Origin: an uncultured Chlorobiaceae bacterium
Lineage (GTDB): Bacteria > Bacteroidota > Chlorobiia > Chlorobiales > Chlorobiaceae
Length of the DNA stretch: 46,821 nt
Direction of reading: 5' to 3'
Assembly (NCBI GenBank): GCA_903859055.1
Contig: CAIOLC010000302.1
Span: forward strand, 1-46,821
The notes beneath the pieces are model-generated. The model was not told where the DNA came from. It was given only the letters and a program-made list of their open reading frames with translations, and did not search any database. Positions 8,472 through 18,499 of the stretch are shown piece after piece; position 1 is the stretch's first letter, and each line of letters starts with the position of its first letter. Position numbers and translations under genes: made by a program.

Positions 8472-9536
8472 TTACTCCACCATCAAAGCAGCAAGCCCCT
8501 CGACATAGTTGCCGACGACCGCCTTCTTATCCGTGATGATACCGCGCAAAAATTGGGCGGGTGTCACGTCAAAGGCGTAGTTGAGTACTGGCGTGGTTGG
8601 CGTGGCAACCTGGGTGCCGAAGATGGTGCGCAGCTCGTCGGCGTTGCGCTCTTCAATCGGAATGTAGCTGCCATCGGGAATGGTGATATCGATGGTTGAG
8701 ACCGGCGCGGCGATGTAGAAGGGCAGCTTGTGGTGGTAGGCACTGATGGCATGGGCACAGGTGCCGATTTTGTTGGCCGTGTCGCCGTTGGCGGCAATGC
8801 GGTCGGCGCCGACAATACCGAAATCAATCATCCCTCTTTGCATCAGGAAAGCCGATGAGGAGTCGGAGATGGAGACAAACGGGATGCCATCATGCTGAAG
8901 CTCCCAGGCGGTGAGGCGCAGCCCCTGCAGCAGTGGACGGCTTTCGGCGGTGATGACGCGCTCAATCAGCCCCTCCTGCCAGGCCAGCCGGATAACACCC
9001 AGTGCTGAGCCGGTGCCGCAGCAGGCGAGCGTGCCGGTGTTGCAGTGGGTCAGCACGTTGAGCTTGCGGGTTTTCAGGATGTGGGCAAGGTCAATCTTGA
9101 TCTGATCGACACCGTGGCGCGACATGAGATCGCAATTGGCGATTTCGTCAGCATGAATTTTAAGCGCGGCATCATTCATTTTGGCAAAAAGTGCCTCGAT
9201 GGTGTCGGCTTCAAAGTTTTCAGCATAGACCTTTTTCAGGCGTGCTGCCGCAAAAAAGAGGTTGACTGCGGTCGGGCGCGACGCTTCAACTTCAGCTACA
9301 AGTGACTTGAAAAAGGGGGGAAACTCCTCTTTCGTCCCCTTGAAGCTGTTGATGCCGAGAATAATGGTGTAGGCAGCGGCCACCCCAATCAGCGGAGCAC
9401 CACGCACAGCAAGCGTCTTGATGGCCTCAATGGCCTCCTTGTACTCTTTTGTGGCAACATAATTCTCCTTGAGCGGCAGATAACGCTGGTCGAGGTAGTG
9501 AAGGGTGTTCTCTTTGAACGATATGGCATCTATCAT
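8472..9536 (-). CDS. mtnA: S-methyl-5-thioribose-1-phosphate isomerase
   Basis: AVRGAPLIGVAAAY, THCNTGTLACCGTGSALGVI, ESRPLLQGLRLTAWEL, GADRIAANGDTANKIGT. Confidence 0.95.
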   Translation of the reverse strand: MIDAISFKENTLHYLDQRYLPLKENYVATKEYKEAIEAIKTLAVRGAPLIGVAAAYTIILGINSFKGTKEEFPPFFKSLVAEVEASRPTAVNLFFAAARLKKVYAENFEADTIEALFAKMNDAALKIHADEIANCDLMSRHGVDQIKIDLAHILKTRKLNVLTHCNTGTLACCGTGSALGVIRLAWQEGLIERVITAESRPLLQGLRLTAWELQHDGIPFVSISDSSSAFLMQRGMIDFGIVGADRIAANGDTANKIGTCAHAISAYHHKLPFYIAAPVSTIDITIPDGSYIPIEERNADELRTIFGTQVATPTTPVLNYAFDVTPAQFLRGIITDKKAVVGNYVEGLAALMVE

Positions 9537-9551
9537 ACTCTATCAGAAGGA

Positions 9552-10379
9552 TTAAAGGTTGGCGACAATTGATTTGAAAAGAGAGGTCATTTTTGGCTCA
9601 GCATGGCCGGAGACCTCGATGATCTCTTCAATGCTGACCGATTTGAGGCAGTCGGGGAAGCACTCGTCGGTGATGATGGACATGCCGAAGACTTCGGTTC
9701 CCTGATGCACGGCGGCAATCACCTCCGGCACGGTTGACATGCCGACCACGTCGGCACCAAGGATGCGCAACATGCGGTACTCTGCGCGGGTTTCGAGACA
9801 GGGGCCGGAGAGGGCGACATAGACACCGCGCTGCACCTTGATTCTGTGGTCGAGCGCAACCCTTTCGGCAAGTTCAAGAATGCGGGGCGAGTAAGGGGCA
9901 CAGAGGTCTGGAAAGCGTGAACCGATCTCAGGATCGTTCGGGCCGATCAGCGGGTTGCCGCCAAGCAGGTTGATGTGGTCGTCAATCAGCATGATCTCGC
10001 CTTTTTTGTAGGCAGGGTTCAGGCCGCCGCAGGCGTTGGTGATGCCGAGGGTTTTGACTCCGAGATGTTTCATCACCCGAATCGGGAAAACAATCTGGTG
10101 CATGGAGTACCCTTCGTAGAAGTGGAAGCGTCCCTGCATGGCAACAACATTTTTGCCTGCAAGTGTTCCGAAAATCAGTTTGCCATGGTGGGTCTCAACG
10201 GTGGAGACAGGAAAATTGGGAATATCGCTGTAGTCGAGGGAAAAGTCAATATCAATCTCCTTGACAAGAGCACCAAGGCCTGTGCCCAGCACAATTCCCA
10301 CGGGATAATTGGCGGATGTTTTTTTTCTGATAAAGGCAACTGCCTCCTGAATCTTTGCCTGCTGTGCGATCATGATCAA
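9552..10379 (-). CDS. Purine nucleoside phosphorylase
   Basis: GIVLGTGLGALVKEI, ETHHGKLIFGTLAGKNVVAMQGRFHFYEGY, NACGGLNP, GVYVALSGPCLETRAEYRML, VGMSTVPEVIAA. Confidence 0.93.
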   Translation of the reverse strand: MIMIAQQAKIQEAVAFIRKKTSANYPVGIVLGTGLGALVKEIDIDFSLDYSDIPNFPVSTVETHHGKLIFGTLAGKNVVAMQGRFHFYEGYSMHQIVFPIRVMKHLGVKTLGITNACGGLNPAYKKGEIMLIDDHINLLGGNPLIGPNDPEIGSRFPDLCAPYSPRILELAERVALDHRIKVQRGVYVALSGPCLETRAEYRMLRILGADVVGMSTVPEVIAAVHQGTEVFGMSIITDECFPDCLKSVSIEEIIEVSGHAEPKMTSLFKSIVANL

Positions 10380-10618
10380 GTTGGTTTAAATGTTTATTAA
10401 TAAAAGCATAAAAAATCTATTTAATCTCTATGGGTTCAGCTTCCCATCGCTTGCGGGGAATTTCGTTCAGTTTGTCTATAACCAGATACCCTGCGGGTTG
10501 CAGCGGCGAGCTTCATTGAATTTCCCATTGCCACTGGGGACGTTTGTCAAGTTTCTTCAAAAAAGAGCAGATGCTCCGTAGCTTTCGGCAGGGAGCTTTA
10601 CCTGTGGATAACCCCATC

Positions 10619-11308
10619 TCAGCGCCAGCCAAAAATTGCCGATCCGACGCGGATCATGGTTGCCCCTTCATGAATGGCATCCTCAAAATCGCCGCTCATG
10701 CCCATCGAAAGTTCGGTAAGCTTCGAGGGGTCAGGGGCAATCTCCCGAAGCGACTCAAGCAGGGTGCGCAGTTGGCAAAACTCTTGCTTCGCAGCCACCC
10801 GGTCATAAGAGGCGATGGTCATCAGTCCGCGAAGGGTAATGTTCGGGAGATGGAAGAGATTATCTGCAACCAAAAGAAGCTCTTCCGGTGACAAGCCATA
10901 CTTTGACGTTTCACCCGAGGTGTTGACCTCAAGCAGATAGTCAACGTGCAGATTATGCTGAACAGCCCGCTTTGAAAGCTCCTCTGCCGTTGAAAGCTTG
11001 TCGATGCCGTGAACCAGGCTCACCTTGTCGATGATTAATCGCACCTTGTTGGACTGCAGGTGGCCGATAAAATGCCACTCAATCGGGCAATGAGCAAGCA
11101 GGGGATCCTCATACTTGTCGAGAAACTCCTGTACGTAACTCTCTCCAAACTCAATCAGCCCGGCATCGAAGGCCTCACGGACAAGCTCTGCCGATTTGGT
11201 TTTGGAAACAGCTATCAGGCGAACCGTGGCGGGATCTCTTCCCGCCTCAATGCAGGCATGGTTGATCTGCTCCCGTATCGCCTCAATATTGGCCGCAATG
11301 CTCTCCAT
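10619..11308 (-). CDS. YggS/PLPBP family pyridoxal phosphate homeostasis protein
   Basis: RLIAVSKTKSAELVREAFDAGLIEFGESYVQEF, IEWHFIGHLQSNK, LSMGMSGDFEDAIHEGATMIRVGSAIFG. Confidence 0.94.
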   Translation of the reverse strand: MESIAANIEAIREQINHACIEAGRDPATVRLIAVSKTKSAELVREAFDAGLIEFGESYVQEFLDKYEDPLLAHCPIEWHFIGHLQSNKVRLIIDKVSLVHGIDKLSTAEELSKRAVQHNLHVDYLLEVNTSGETSKYGLSPEELLLVADNLFHLPNITLRGLMTIASYDRVAAKQEFCQLRTLLESLREIAPDPSKLTELSMGMSGDFEDAIHEGATMIRVGSAIFGWR

Positions 11309-11318
11309 GGTGATGTAA

Positions 11319-11810
11319 TCAGGGCTTTGCTACTGGAACAATGGTCTCAATGGTGACAGGCACTATCGGGTTGTCGTTAGGGTCAGTCTTGACTGCGGCA
11401 ATTTTTTCCACCACATCCATGCCGTCATCAACCATTCCAAAGACGGTGTACTGCCCGTCAAGAAAGTCATTGTCCTTGTGATTGATGTAGAACTGGCTGC
11501 CCGAGGAGGCCTTCTGCGGGTTGTTGTCTCTTGCAGCGGCAAGTGTTCCCTTTTTGTTGGGGTGCTTGATCTCCGCCGGAACTCTTGTGGATGGTCCACC
11601 AGTGCCGTGCAGAGCGCGCTTTTCGTCAAACCTTGAGAGCGGATCGCCAGTCTGAATCATGAACCCCTGAATAACCCGGTGAAAGCGGATGCCGTCGTAG
11701 TAACTCTCACCGGTCAGCTTGACAAAGTTATCGCGGTGCAGCGGTGTGTCGTCATAGAGGCTGATGGTGATGTCGCCGAAGTTTGTTTTGATGGTAAATT
11801 GTTCAGCCAT
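11319..11810 (-). CDS. Cyclophilin-type peptidyl-prolyl cis-trans isomerase
   Basis: IRFHRVIQGFMIQTGDP, SSGSQFYINHKDNDFLDGQYTVFGMV. Confidence 0.94.
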   Translation of the reverse strand: MAEQFTIKTNFGDITISLYDDTPLHRDNFVKLTGESYYDGIRFHRVIQGFMIQTGDPLSRFDEKRALHGTGGPSTRVPAEIKHPNKKGTLAAARDNNPQKASSGSQFYINHKDNDFLDGQYTVFGMVDDGMDVVEKIAAVKTDPNDNPIVPVTIETIVPVAKP

Positions 11811-11827
11811 GGTATCAGTTGTTGTGT

Positions 11828-12493
11828 TTAAAGGTTACCGGAAATTTGCCAGAGTGAACGCTGTGCCGCAGCGGCACCGGTTGAACCGGGATAGTCGGCA
11901 ATAATTTTTTTATAGAGTTCTGATGCTTTTGCAAGCTGTCTTGACTGCTGGAGGCTACTGGCGGCGTGTGCCAGATATTGTGCTTTGAGTGCGCTGTTGT
12001 CGGCCTTTTTCGATGCCTCCTCATAGCTTTCCGCTGCCTGCGCAAACTGATTTTTGTTCACAAGGCAGTCACCAGCACCAGCCAGTGCCGCCGCTGCAAG
12101 GTCATTATTTGCAATCGATACGGTTTTAAAAACATTCAGGGCACGGTCATACTCCCTGTTGGAGTAATACGCATTGGCCAGAAGCAGATTGGCCATGTTG
12201 CCGCTGGGGGTGCCTGTATATTTTCCGGCATACTCTTCAGCAATTTTTTTCAGACCGGCTACATGGCCTTTCCCGTTGATGGCCACACCATACTCTCCCG
12301 CATCAAGCAGTGGCGCTATCCTTGAGAGTTGCATCGCAGCCTCGAGTTCATAAGCTTTCTGCTGTCGTACCCAAAAGAAGGTGCTGGCACCGAGAGTGAG
12401 CAGCGACACAAGGGTTGCGATAAGTGCGCTTTTATATTTAATGGCATAGTAAAGAAAATTCTCTTCGGTCGATGGTTTTACGCTTTGTTCCAT
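11828..12493 (-). CDS. Membrane-anchored TPR protein (YfgM/DUF2133-like)
   Basis: Single N-terminal TM followed by TPR-like repeats. Confidence 0.7.
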   Translation of the reverse strand: MEQSVKPSTEENFLYYAIKYKSALIATLVSLLTLGASTFFWVRQQKAYELEAAMQLSRIAPLLDAGEYGVAINGKGHVAGLKKIAEEYAGKYTGTPSGNMANLLLANAYYSNREYDRALNVFKTVSIANNDLAAAALAGAGDCLVNKNQFAQAAESYEEASKKADNSALKAQYLAHAASSLQQSRQLAKASELYKKIIADYPGSTGAAAAQRSLWQISGNL

Positions 12494-12606
12494 AAGGTCG
12501 ATTTTGGGTTGTCAGCTTTTGTCCGCAATGGTCCTCAACCTAAGCAAGTTTGTTTGATTTTCAAAATATGAGCAGAGCATCAGTTTATCACAGGCTCGCA
12601 GAGTCT

Positions 12607-13389
12607 TTAAGGTTGCGCAGCGAGCGGTAATCTGAAGAGATCAACAGCATTTTTGGCAATTGCGGTTGCCGCTGCTTCAAGCGGGATCTCCCTGATGCGG
12701 GCAATGGCCTCTGTGACGGTGCGAACGTAGGCCGGTTCGTTCCGTTTTCCCCGATGCGGCACAGGCGCAAGGTAAGGTGCATCAGTCTCCGTGAGCAGAT
12801 CATCAAGCGAAACAGCTCTGACCACTTCGGGTAGAAGAGAGCGTTTATAGGTGACGGTGCCGGGAACGGAGAGCTTGAACCCTTTGCGGATACAGGTTTC
12901 GGCAATCTCCATGTCGCCCGAAAAGCAGTGCATGACACCCCTCAGGGCCGAATGGTTCTCCTCCGAAAGAATGAGCAGCATATCCTGCCAGGCATCACGA
13001 CAATGGATAACCACCGGCAGGTCGAGCGAGCGGGCCAGCCGCAGCATCTCCCGACAGGCCGCTTGCTGGGCTGACGGGTTATAGTCGGGATAGTGGTAGT
13101 CGAGACCGATCTCTCCAATGGCGACAACTTTTGGCTGTCGAGCCAGATGCGCCAGCTCTTCAAACACACTCTCGCTGACGGGATTTGTCGCCTCATGAGG
13201 GTGCAGGCCAACATTGGCGTAGATAAAATCAAAGCGTTGGGCAAGCTCAATTGATTTTCTGCTTGACGCGACATCAGTGCCCGGGTCAACAAGCAGGCTG
13301 ATCATATTGTTTTTAAGGCGCTCAATAACCTCAAGTCGATCCTGATCAAACTCAGGAAAGGAGAGATGGCAGTGTATATCAACGAACAT
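12607..13389 (-). CDS. TatD family hydrolase
   Basis: [61 protein letters not shown]; start set to ATG at 13389. Confidence 0.93.
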   Translation of the reverse strand: MFVDIHCHLSFPEFDQDRLEVIERLKNNMISLLVDPGTDVASSRKSIELAQRFDFIYANVGLHPHEATNPVSESVFEELAHLARQPKVVAIGEIGLDYHYPDYNPSAQQAACREMLRLARSLDLPVVIHCRDAWQDMLLILSEENHSALRGVMHCFSGDMEIAETCIRKGFKLSVPGTVTYKRSLLPEVVRAVSLDDLLTETDAPYLAPVPHRGKRNEPAYVRTVTEAIARIREIPLEAAATAIAKNAVDLFRLPLAAQP

Positions 13390-13888
13390 CGGTTGTAGAT
13401 GCAAGGCTTCCGTCAGGAAAAAGTTTCTGGTGAAAAATAATCAAAATGCAGGCACCGACAGAGATAGCTGAGTCAGCAACATTAAAAATAGGCCAGAGTG
13501 AGAGGTAAAAACCAAAGATATGGCCATTGTAAAGATCGAAGTAAAGAAAGTCAACAACCCTGCCAATGGTAATTCGGTCAATCATATTGCCAATACCGCC
13601 ACCGGTGATAAGAGCAAAAGGGACAAGAAACAGCGGAGTGCGGTTTTTTGATCTCAGGACATAGACAAAGACAACTGCTGTAATCAGCGCGGTCAGGAGA
13701 AAAAGCACTGCCGGTGGCGCAAATTCAAGGCCAAAGGCAATCCCCCTGTTCTCCGCGTAGGTGAGCGAGAAGAGGTCGGGAATAATTGAGATACTCTGGG
13801 CTTTATTCTTCAGATAGGCTATGGCCAGTTTTTTTGTCAACTGATCCGCCGTGATCACCAAAAGAAGAAGAGAGAAAAACCATTTCAT
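13379..13888 (-). CDS. lspA: Lipoprotein signal peptidase II
   Basis: [44 protein letters not shown]. Confidence 0.95.
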   Translation of the reverse strand: MKWFFSLLLLVITADQLTKKLAIAYLKNKAQSISIIPDLFSLTYAENRGIAFGLEFAPPAVLFLLTALITAVVFVYVLRSKNRTPLFLVPFALITGGGIGNMIDRITIGRVVDFLYFDLYNGHIFGFYLSLWPIFNVADSAISVGACILIIFHQKLFPDGSLASTTDVR

Positions 13889-13900
13889 GAGTCAGCGTTA

Positions 13901-14752
13901 TTATTGTTGAATCTCCCGCAGAAGCTCCTCCCTTACCCTGCTTGTCGGCATCGGCAGAGCAGTCCAGAGCGTAAAGGCCAGCTCAGCCTGCCCGATCAGC
14001 ATCTCGATGCCCGGTATGGTTGTGGCTCCAGCGAGTTGAGCTGCCTGCAGGAGGGGAGTGTCAAGAGGGTTATAAACCATGTCGTACACAATCTGGCCTG
14101 GAGAGAGCAATTGACGGTCAAGGGGGAGGGGGGAGCTGTTATTTCCTCTTGTGCCGAGAGGAGTTGCATTGACAATGAGGCGACAATCCCTGATTTCTTC
14201 GACACTCTCCCGCAGGAGTATGGTGACAGGGAGAGCACTGGCGTAACCGCTCTCCTCAAGTTGGCACCGGGTTTTTTCCCGATCGCGGACAAAGAGGAGA
14301 ATCTCCTCTGGCGCAAAAAACTGGTTGAAAGCCTTGATGGCAGCCAGCGCGGCCCCTCCTGCGCCGAACAGAGAGACCCTTTTACCGCTTATGCTCTCAC
14401 GGTGTGGCAGAAGGGGAGCAGCAAACCCGCCAATGTCGGTGTTGTGCCCCACAAGCCTCCCGTTGTCATTGACGATCGTGTTGACCGCCTGAATAGAGGC
14501 CGCCTCCCCGGAGAGTTCGTCAAGAAACGGAACAACCGTTTTTTTGTAGGGAATGGTGACACTGAACCCGCCAATGCCAAGTGCTTTTGCCCCTTGCAGT
14601 GCGGCTCCGACCAGTTCAGGAGAGGGAATGTTGAAGACGGTATAGTGGCATGGAAGCTCAAGCAACCGGAAGGCACTGTTATGGATGAGCGGAGAGTATG
14701 AATAATCAACGCTCCGCCCGAGAAGAGCAAAGATTTTTGTCGCTCTCGTCAT
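13901..14752 (-). CDS. aroE: Shikimate dehydrogenase
   Basis: [65 protein letters not shown]. Confidence 0.95.
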   Translation of the reverse strand: MTRATKIFALLGRSVDYSYSPLIHNSAFRLLELPCHYTVFNIPSPELVGAALQGAKALGIGGFSVTIPYKKTVVPFLDELSGEAASIQAVNTIVNDNGRLVGHNTDIGGFAAPLLPHRESISGKRVSLFGAGGAALAAIKAFNQFFAPEEILLFVRDREKTRCQLEESGYASALPVTILLRESVEEIRDCRLIVNATPLGTRGNNSSPLPLDRQLLSPGQIVYDMVYNPLDTPLLQAAQLAGATTIPGIEMLIGQAELAFTLWTALPMPTSRVREELLREIQQ

Positions 14753-16230
14753 GAAATGCCGAGCATTCTTCTCACGGAATCCTGCTGATAGAGTTCCGGA
14801 AAGGTGCTCTGAAACAGCTCTTTTTTCTCTGGATCAATCTTGAACGCCTTGCTCAGTGCTTTCAGTGTGCTGAGTTTATCGCCCATAGCAAAATATGCAG
14901 CAGCAATCTCAAAATGAGCGTCGGCGGACAATGGCTGAAGTTTCAATGACTGGTGCAGTGCTTCAAGAGAGGCATTGACCAGCCCGCCTTCACGAAGCAC
15001 AATAGCAAAATCAACCCAAATCTGTGGATTATCAGGCTCAAGTAAAATAATCTGCTGGTAAGTGGCCACTGAATCATCAAGATGGTCAAGATTGTACTCT
15101 ATCTCCGCTTTCAGAAGAAGAAAATCAATGCTGTCATCTGTTGTTTTCAGTGCCTCCAGGGTTGCCTGGTATGCCTCTTCATACTCATCAAGAGCCTCAT
15201 GGCAGCAGGCCATCGCAAACCAGGCATCAGCAAATTCAGTGCTGATGGAAATGCAGCGACGATAGCAGGGTATTGCCTCGGCGTACCTTTCCAGCTCTTC
15301 GTAGGCAATACCGAGATTGTAGAGTGCGTTGATATCATCCGGATCATATTCGAGCGTTTTCAGATAGCTTTCAGCCGCCTCTTCAATACGTCCGGTGATG
15401 GCAAGCACGTTTGCGCGGTTGTACCATGCAGAGCTGAAATCATCCGATATGGCGAGTGCCATATCGTAACAGTCGAGAGCCTCGTCAAAGCGCTTCATTT
15501 TGCTCAAGACAAGGCCATTATTGTACCAGGCGTTGACGTTGTAGGGGTCATGATCCACCGTGTTGCGGTAACAACTGGTGCTCTCCTCAAGCTTGTCAAG
15601 CACATCCTTGCAGTAGGCAAGCTCATACCAGGCATCGGCAAACTCTTTGTCAAGCTCAAGAGCTTGCTCAAAATCAGCTTCTGCCTCATCAAATCGTTCA
15701 AGCCGCTGCAGAATGATGCCGCGATAGTAGTAATACTCCTTTTCGAAGAAGCTGTCGATGACGCTGTCGTTAATCTCTTCAAGTGCCTCAAGAAAATTGC
15801 CGGTGTTGAAGTAGCCCAGCGCAAGGTTAAGGCGCATTTCGCTGTCGGTGGGGCTGAACGCCACCGCTTTCAGAAACGACTCAAGCGCCTCGTCGAAAAA
15901 GCCGTTCAGCGTCAGGCAGTTGCCAAGGAAAAACCAGCTCTCCGAGTTTGACGGGGCAATATCTGCCAGCCGGCGGGCAAGTGCCAGAGCCTCGAGGTGA
16001 AAACCATCCTCATTATACTGGGTGATACGCTCAAGAAGCTCTTCAGAATCAAATAATGAATCAAGTCCATCAAGGTCAGGCCGCTCTTTTCCTGATGCTC
16101 CCGTTGGTTCAGATCGATTATCATCGAAAAAATCGGGCATATTCATAAACGCACTATCAAGAATTTCTTTATCTCTCGTCACTCTTCGCATCGTCCCCAA
16201 ATATAACAGAATTGTTCGTAAGAAAAACAT
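14749..16230 (-). CDS. Tetratricopeptide repeat protein
   Basis: Many TPR units (e.g. [52 protein letters not shown]). Confidence 0.9.
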   Translation of the reverse strand: MFFLRTILLYLGTMRRVTRDKEILDSAFMNMPDFFDDNRSEPTGASGKERPDLDGLDSLFDSEELLERITQYNEDGFHLEALALARRLADIAPSNSESWFFLGNCLTLNGFFDEALESFLKAVAFSPTDSEMRLNLALGYFNTGNFLEALEEINDSVIDSFFEKEYYYYRGIILQRLERFDEAEADFEQALELDKEFADAWYELAYCKDVLDKLEESTSCYRNTVDHDPYNVNAWYNNGLVLSKMKRFDEALDCYDMALAISDDFSSAWYNRANVLAITGRIEEAAESYLKTLEYDPDDINALYNLGIAYEELERYAEAIPCYRRCISISTEFADAWFAMACCHEALDEYEEAYQATLEALKTTDDSIDFLLLKAEIEYNLDHLDDSVATYQQIILLEPDNPQIWVDFAIVLREGGLVNASLEALHQSLKLQPLSADAHFEIAAAYFAMGDKLSTLKALSKAFKIDPEKKELFQSTFPELYQQDSVRRMLGIS

Positions 16231-16251
16231 TCCGGCAAAGGAGGGAAAATT

Positions 16252-18123
16252 TCATGGACGGTAAAAATGGTTGATGGCTTCGGCCACTTTTACTCCCGCG
16301 ACAGCCTGAAGCTCTTCGAGGGAGGCCTTCGCAACACCCTCCGTTGAGCCAAACTGCCTCAGCAACTTGAAGGCAGTCTTTTCTCCAATACCGGCAATGG
16401 TGGTGAGCTCTGTCTGAAGCGTTCTTTCGGTTCTTGATTGTCGATGATAGGTAATGGCAAAACGGTGTGCCTCATCGCGGAGTTGCTGGAGGAGTTTGAG
16501 TGCTGGTGAGGTTTTTGGCAAATTAAACGGATCTGAAGAGTGCGGCGTAAAGATCTCCTCAATCCGTTTTGCCAGACCAATGACCGGAAGAGAGAGGTTC
16601 AGTGCCTCAAGGGTGTGAAAAGCGATGTTGACCTGTCCCTTTCCGCCATCGACCACAATAAGGTCAGGCAACGGTAGCTCAGTGGAGAGAGAGCCGCTGT
16701 AACGCCGCCGGATCACCTCCGCCATGGCGGCATAGTCGTCCGAGCCTTCAAATGATCGCATTTTAAATTTGCGGTAATCCGATTTTTTTGCTTTTCCCTT
16801 CTCAAAACAGACCATGGAGCTGACATAATCGCTGCCCTGAAGGTGGGAATTATCAAAACACTCAATGCGTTGTGGCAAATTTGGCAGATGGAGCAGCTCC
16901 TTGAGAGCGGTCAGGCCGAAATGCTCCCGTGCCGCTTCACCCCTTTTCTGTTTCTGGATAAGATACTCCTCCAGATGGTGCCGCGCATTCTGACGGCACA
17001 TCTCCACCAGGTGAGCCTTTTCACCAATTTGCGGCACCACAAAGCGGATCTGTTTTTTCTCCTGCTGTTTTTCTGCAATCAATGCTCTCAGCATCTCCTC
17101 CTCCTCACTCCCCAGCGGCTCTTGCAGAAGAATTTCATCAGGCACCCCTTCCAGAGTTTCGATATAATATTTTTCAACCACTCTCGCTTGCAGGCCGGAA
17201 TCACTCTCCCCATCGGTATTGTTCATGTAGATGCGCTGTGACCCGAGAAGTTTGCCTTCCCGGATCTTGAAGATGACACCGCATCCATCATCCTCTCCGG
17301 CGGCCACGGCAAAAACATCTCTATCCGCTCCATCGCCAGCCACCACCTTTTGGCGTTCCGCGTAACGTTTCAGGCTGTCGAGCTGTGCTTTAATCTCCGC
17401 AGCCTGTTCAAACTTCAACTCCCTGGCATGAAGCAGCATGGATTCTGTGAGTGATCGGAGAGTGGCGGCGGTTTTTCCTTTCAGCAGCCTGACGATTTCG
17501 TCAATCATCTTTTGATACTCCTCTTCCGATTGTAGCCCTTCGCATGGCCCCTTGCACTTGTGGATATGGTAATCGAGGCAGAGCTTGTATTTTTTTGAGG
17601 CGATATTTTCATCGCTCAGGCGGTGCTTACAGCTTCGAACCGGAAAAATTGAACCGATCAGATCAAGGATTGAGCGAAGTTGACGAGCTTCGGTATAGGG
17701 ACCAAACCAGGTCGCTCCATCTTTCCGTCGCTGGCGCGAAAAGATAATTCTCGGGAAAGGTTCATTGGTGATAACGAGGTAGGGATAGCTCTTGTCATCC
17801 TTGAGATTGATATTATAGCGCGGTTTCAGCTCCTTGATCAGATTATTTTCAAGAATAAGCGCCTCAACCTCCGAAGAGGTGATAATGACCTCGAAATCTT
17901 CTATGTGAGTCACCAGCACCAGCGTTTTTCCGAAAAGCTGCTGCCTGTTGCGGAAGTAGGAGCGAACCCTGTTGCGGAGGTTCTTGGCTTTTCCGACATA
18001 GATCACCCGGCCACTCGCATTTTTGAACTGGTAAACACCAGGTGACGTTGGCAGTGTGCTCAGCTTCTCCTCAAGTGCTCTTTTTATCTCTGGTTGGGCG
18101 CGAAACTCATCCTGGCTATCCAT
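16252..18123 (-). CDS. uvrC: Excinuclease ABC subunit C
   Basis: LPTSPGVYQFKNASGRVIYVGKAKNLRNRVRSYF, IECFDNSHLQGSDYVSSMV, VDGGKGQVN, C-terminal HhH. Confidence 0.97.
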   Translation of the reverse strand: MDSQDEFRAQPEIKRALEEKLSTLPTSPGVYQFKNASGRVIYVGKAKNLRNRVRSYFRNRQQLFGKTLVLVTHIEDFEVIITSSEVEALILENNLIKELKPRYNINLKDDKSYPYLVITNEPFPRIIFSRQRRKDGATWFGPYTEARQLRSILDLIGSIFPVRSCKHRLSDENIASKKYKLCLDYHIHKCKGPCEGLQSEEEYQKMIDEIVRLLKGKTAATLRSLTESMLLHARELKFEQAAEIKAQLDSLKRYAERQKVVAGDGADRDVFAVAAGEDDGCGVIFKIREGKLLGSQRIYMNNTDGESDSGLQARVVEKYYIETLEGVPDEILLQEPLGSEEEEMLRALIAEKQQEKKQIRFVVPQIGEKAHLVEMCRQNARHHLEEYLIQKQKRGEAAREHFGLTALKELLHLPNLPQRIECFDNSHLQGSDYVSSMVCFEKGKAKKSDYRKFKMRSFEGSDDYAAMAEVIRRRYSGSLSTELPLPDLIVVDGGKGQVNIAFHTLEALNLSLPVIGLAKRIEEIFTPHSSDPFNLPKTSPALKLLQQLRDEAHRFAITYHRQSRTERTLQTELTTIAGIGEKTAFKLLRQFGSTEGVAKASLEELQAVAGVKVAEAINHFYRP

Positions 18124-18183
18124 TGCTCATCGGGGGCTGGTTATTCTTCTTCTGATGTTCAGTCTCTTCTTTTTTGCCGGAAA

Positions 18184-18218
18184 AACGAAAAGCCACACTC
18201 AAGATGCGGCTTTTCGTT
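18184..18218. terminator. Bidirectional intrinsic terminator
   Basis: AACGAAAAGCC...GGCTTTTCGTT perfect 11-bp stem flanked by A/T runs. Confidence 0.7.
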
Positions 18219-18248
18219 GAAAAAAAGAACAGATATGGTTTTTAATGG

Positions 18249-18473
18249 CTATGCAATGACATCGTACTCACCTTTCAGCGCAAACACTCCAAAGGTAATG
18301 AGGCTGAATGAGATGATCGGCATAAGCACAACAATCACGATCGACCAGAAAATCCAGTTCTCTTCACTGGGTTTTGCGGCGATCTCTTTCATGGCTTGCA
18401 TGATCACCAGCGGGATAATTCCTACTCCCATAAGTGACCAGACAATTCCGAACAGTCTTTTAATGACAGACAT
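18249..18473 (-). CDS. Small hypothetical membrane protein (74 aa)
   Basis: Two predicted hydrophobic segments; co-directional with the MFS gene just upstream. Confidence 0.7.
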   Translation of the reverse strand: MSVIKRLFGIVWSLMGVGIIPLVIMQAMKEIAAKPSEENWIFWSIVIVVLMPIISFSLITFGVFALKGEYDVIA

Positions 18474-18499
18474 AATAGATGAAATTAAATGGTTCTTGG

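Noticed and set aside
13904-14701. 265-aa plus-strand ORF
   Set aside because: Antisense to aroE, which has clear conserved motifs
15082-15951. 289-aa plus-strand ORF
   Set aside because: Antisense to the TPR gene; repeat-derived shadow ORF
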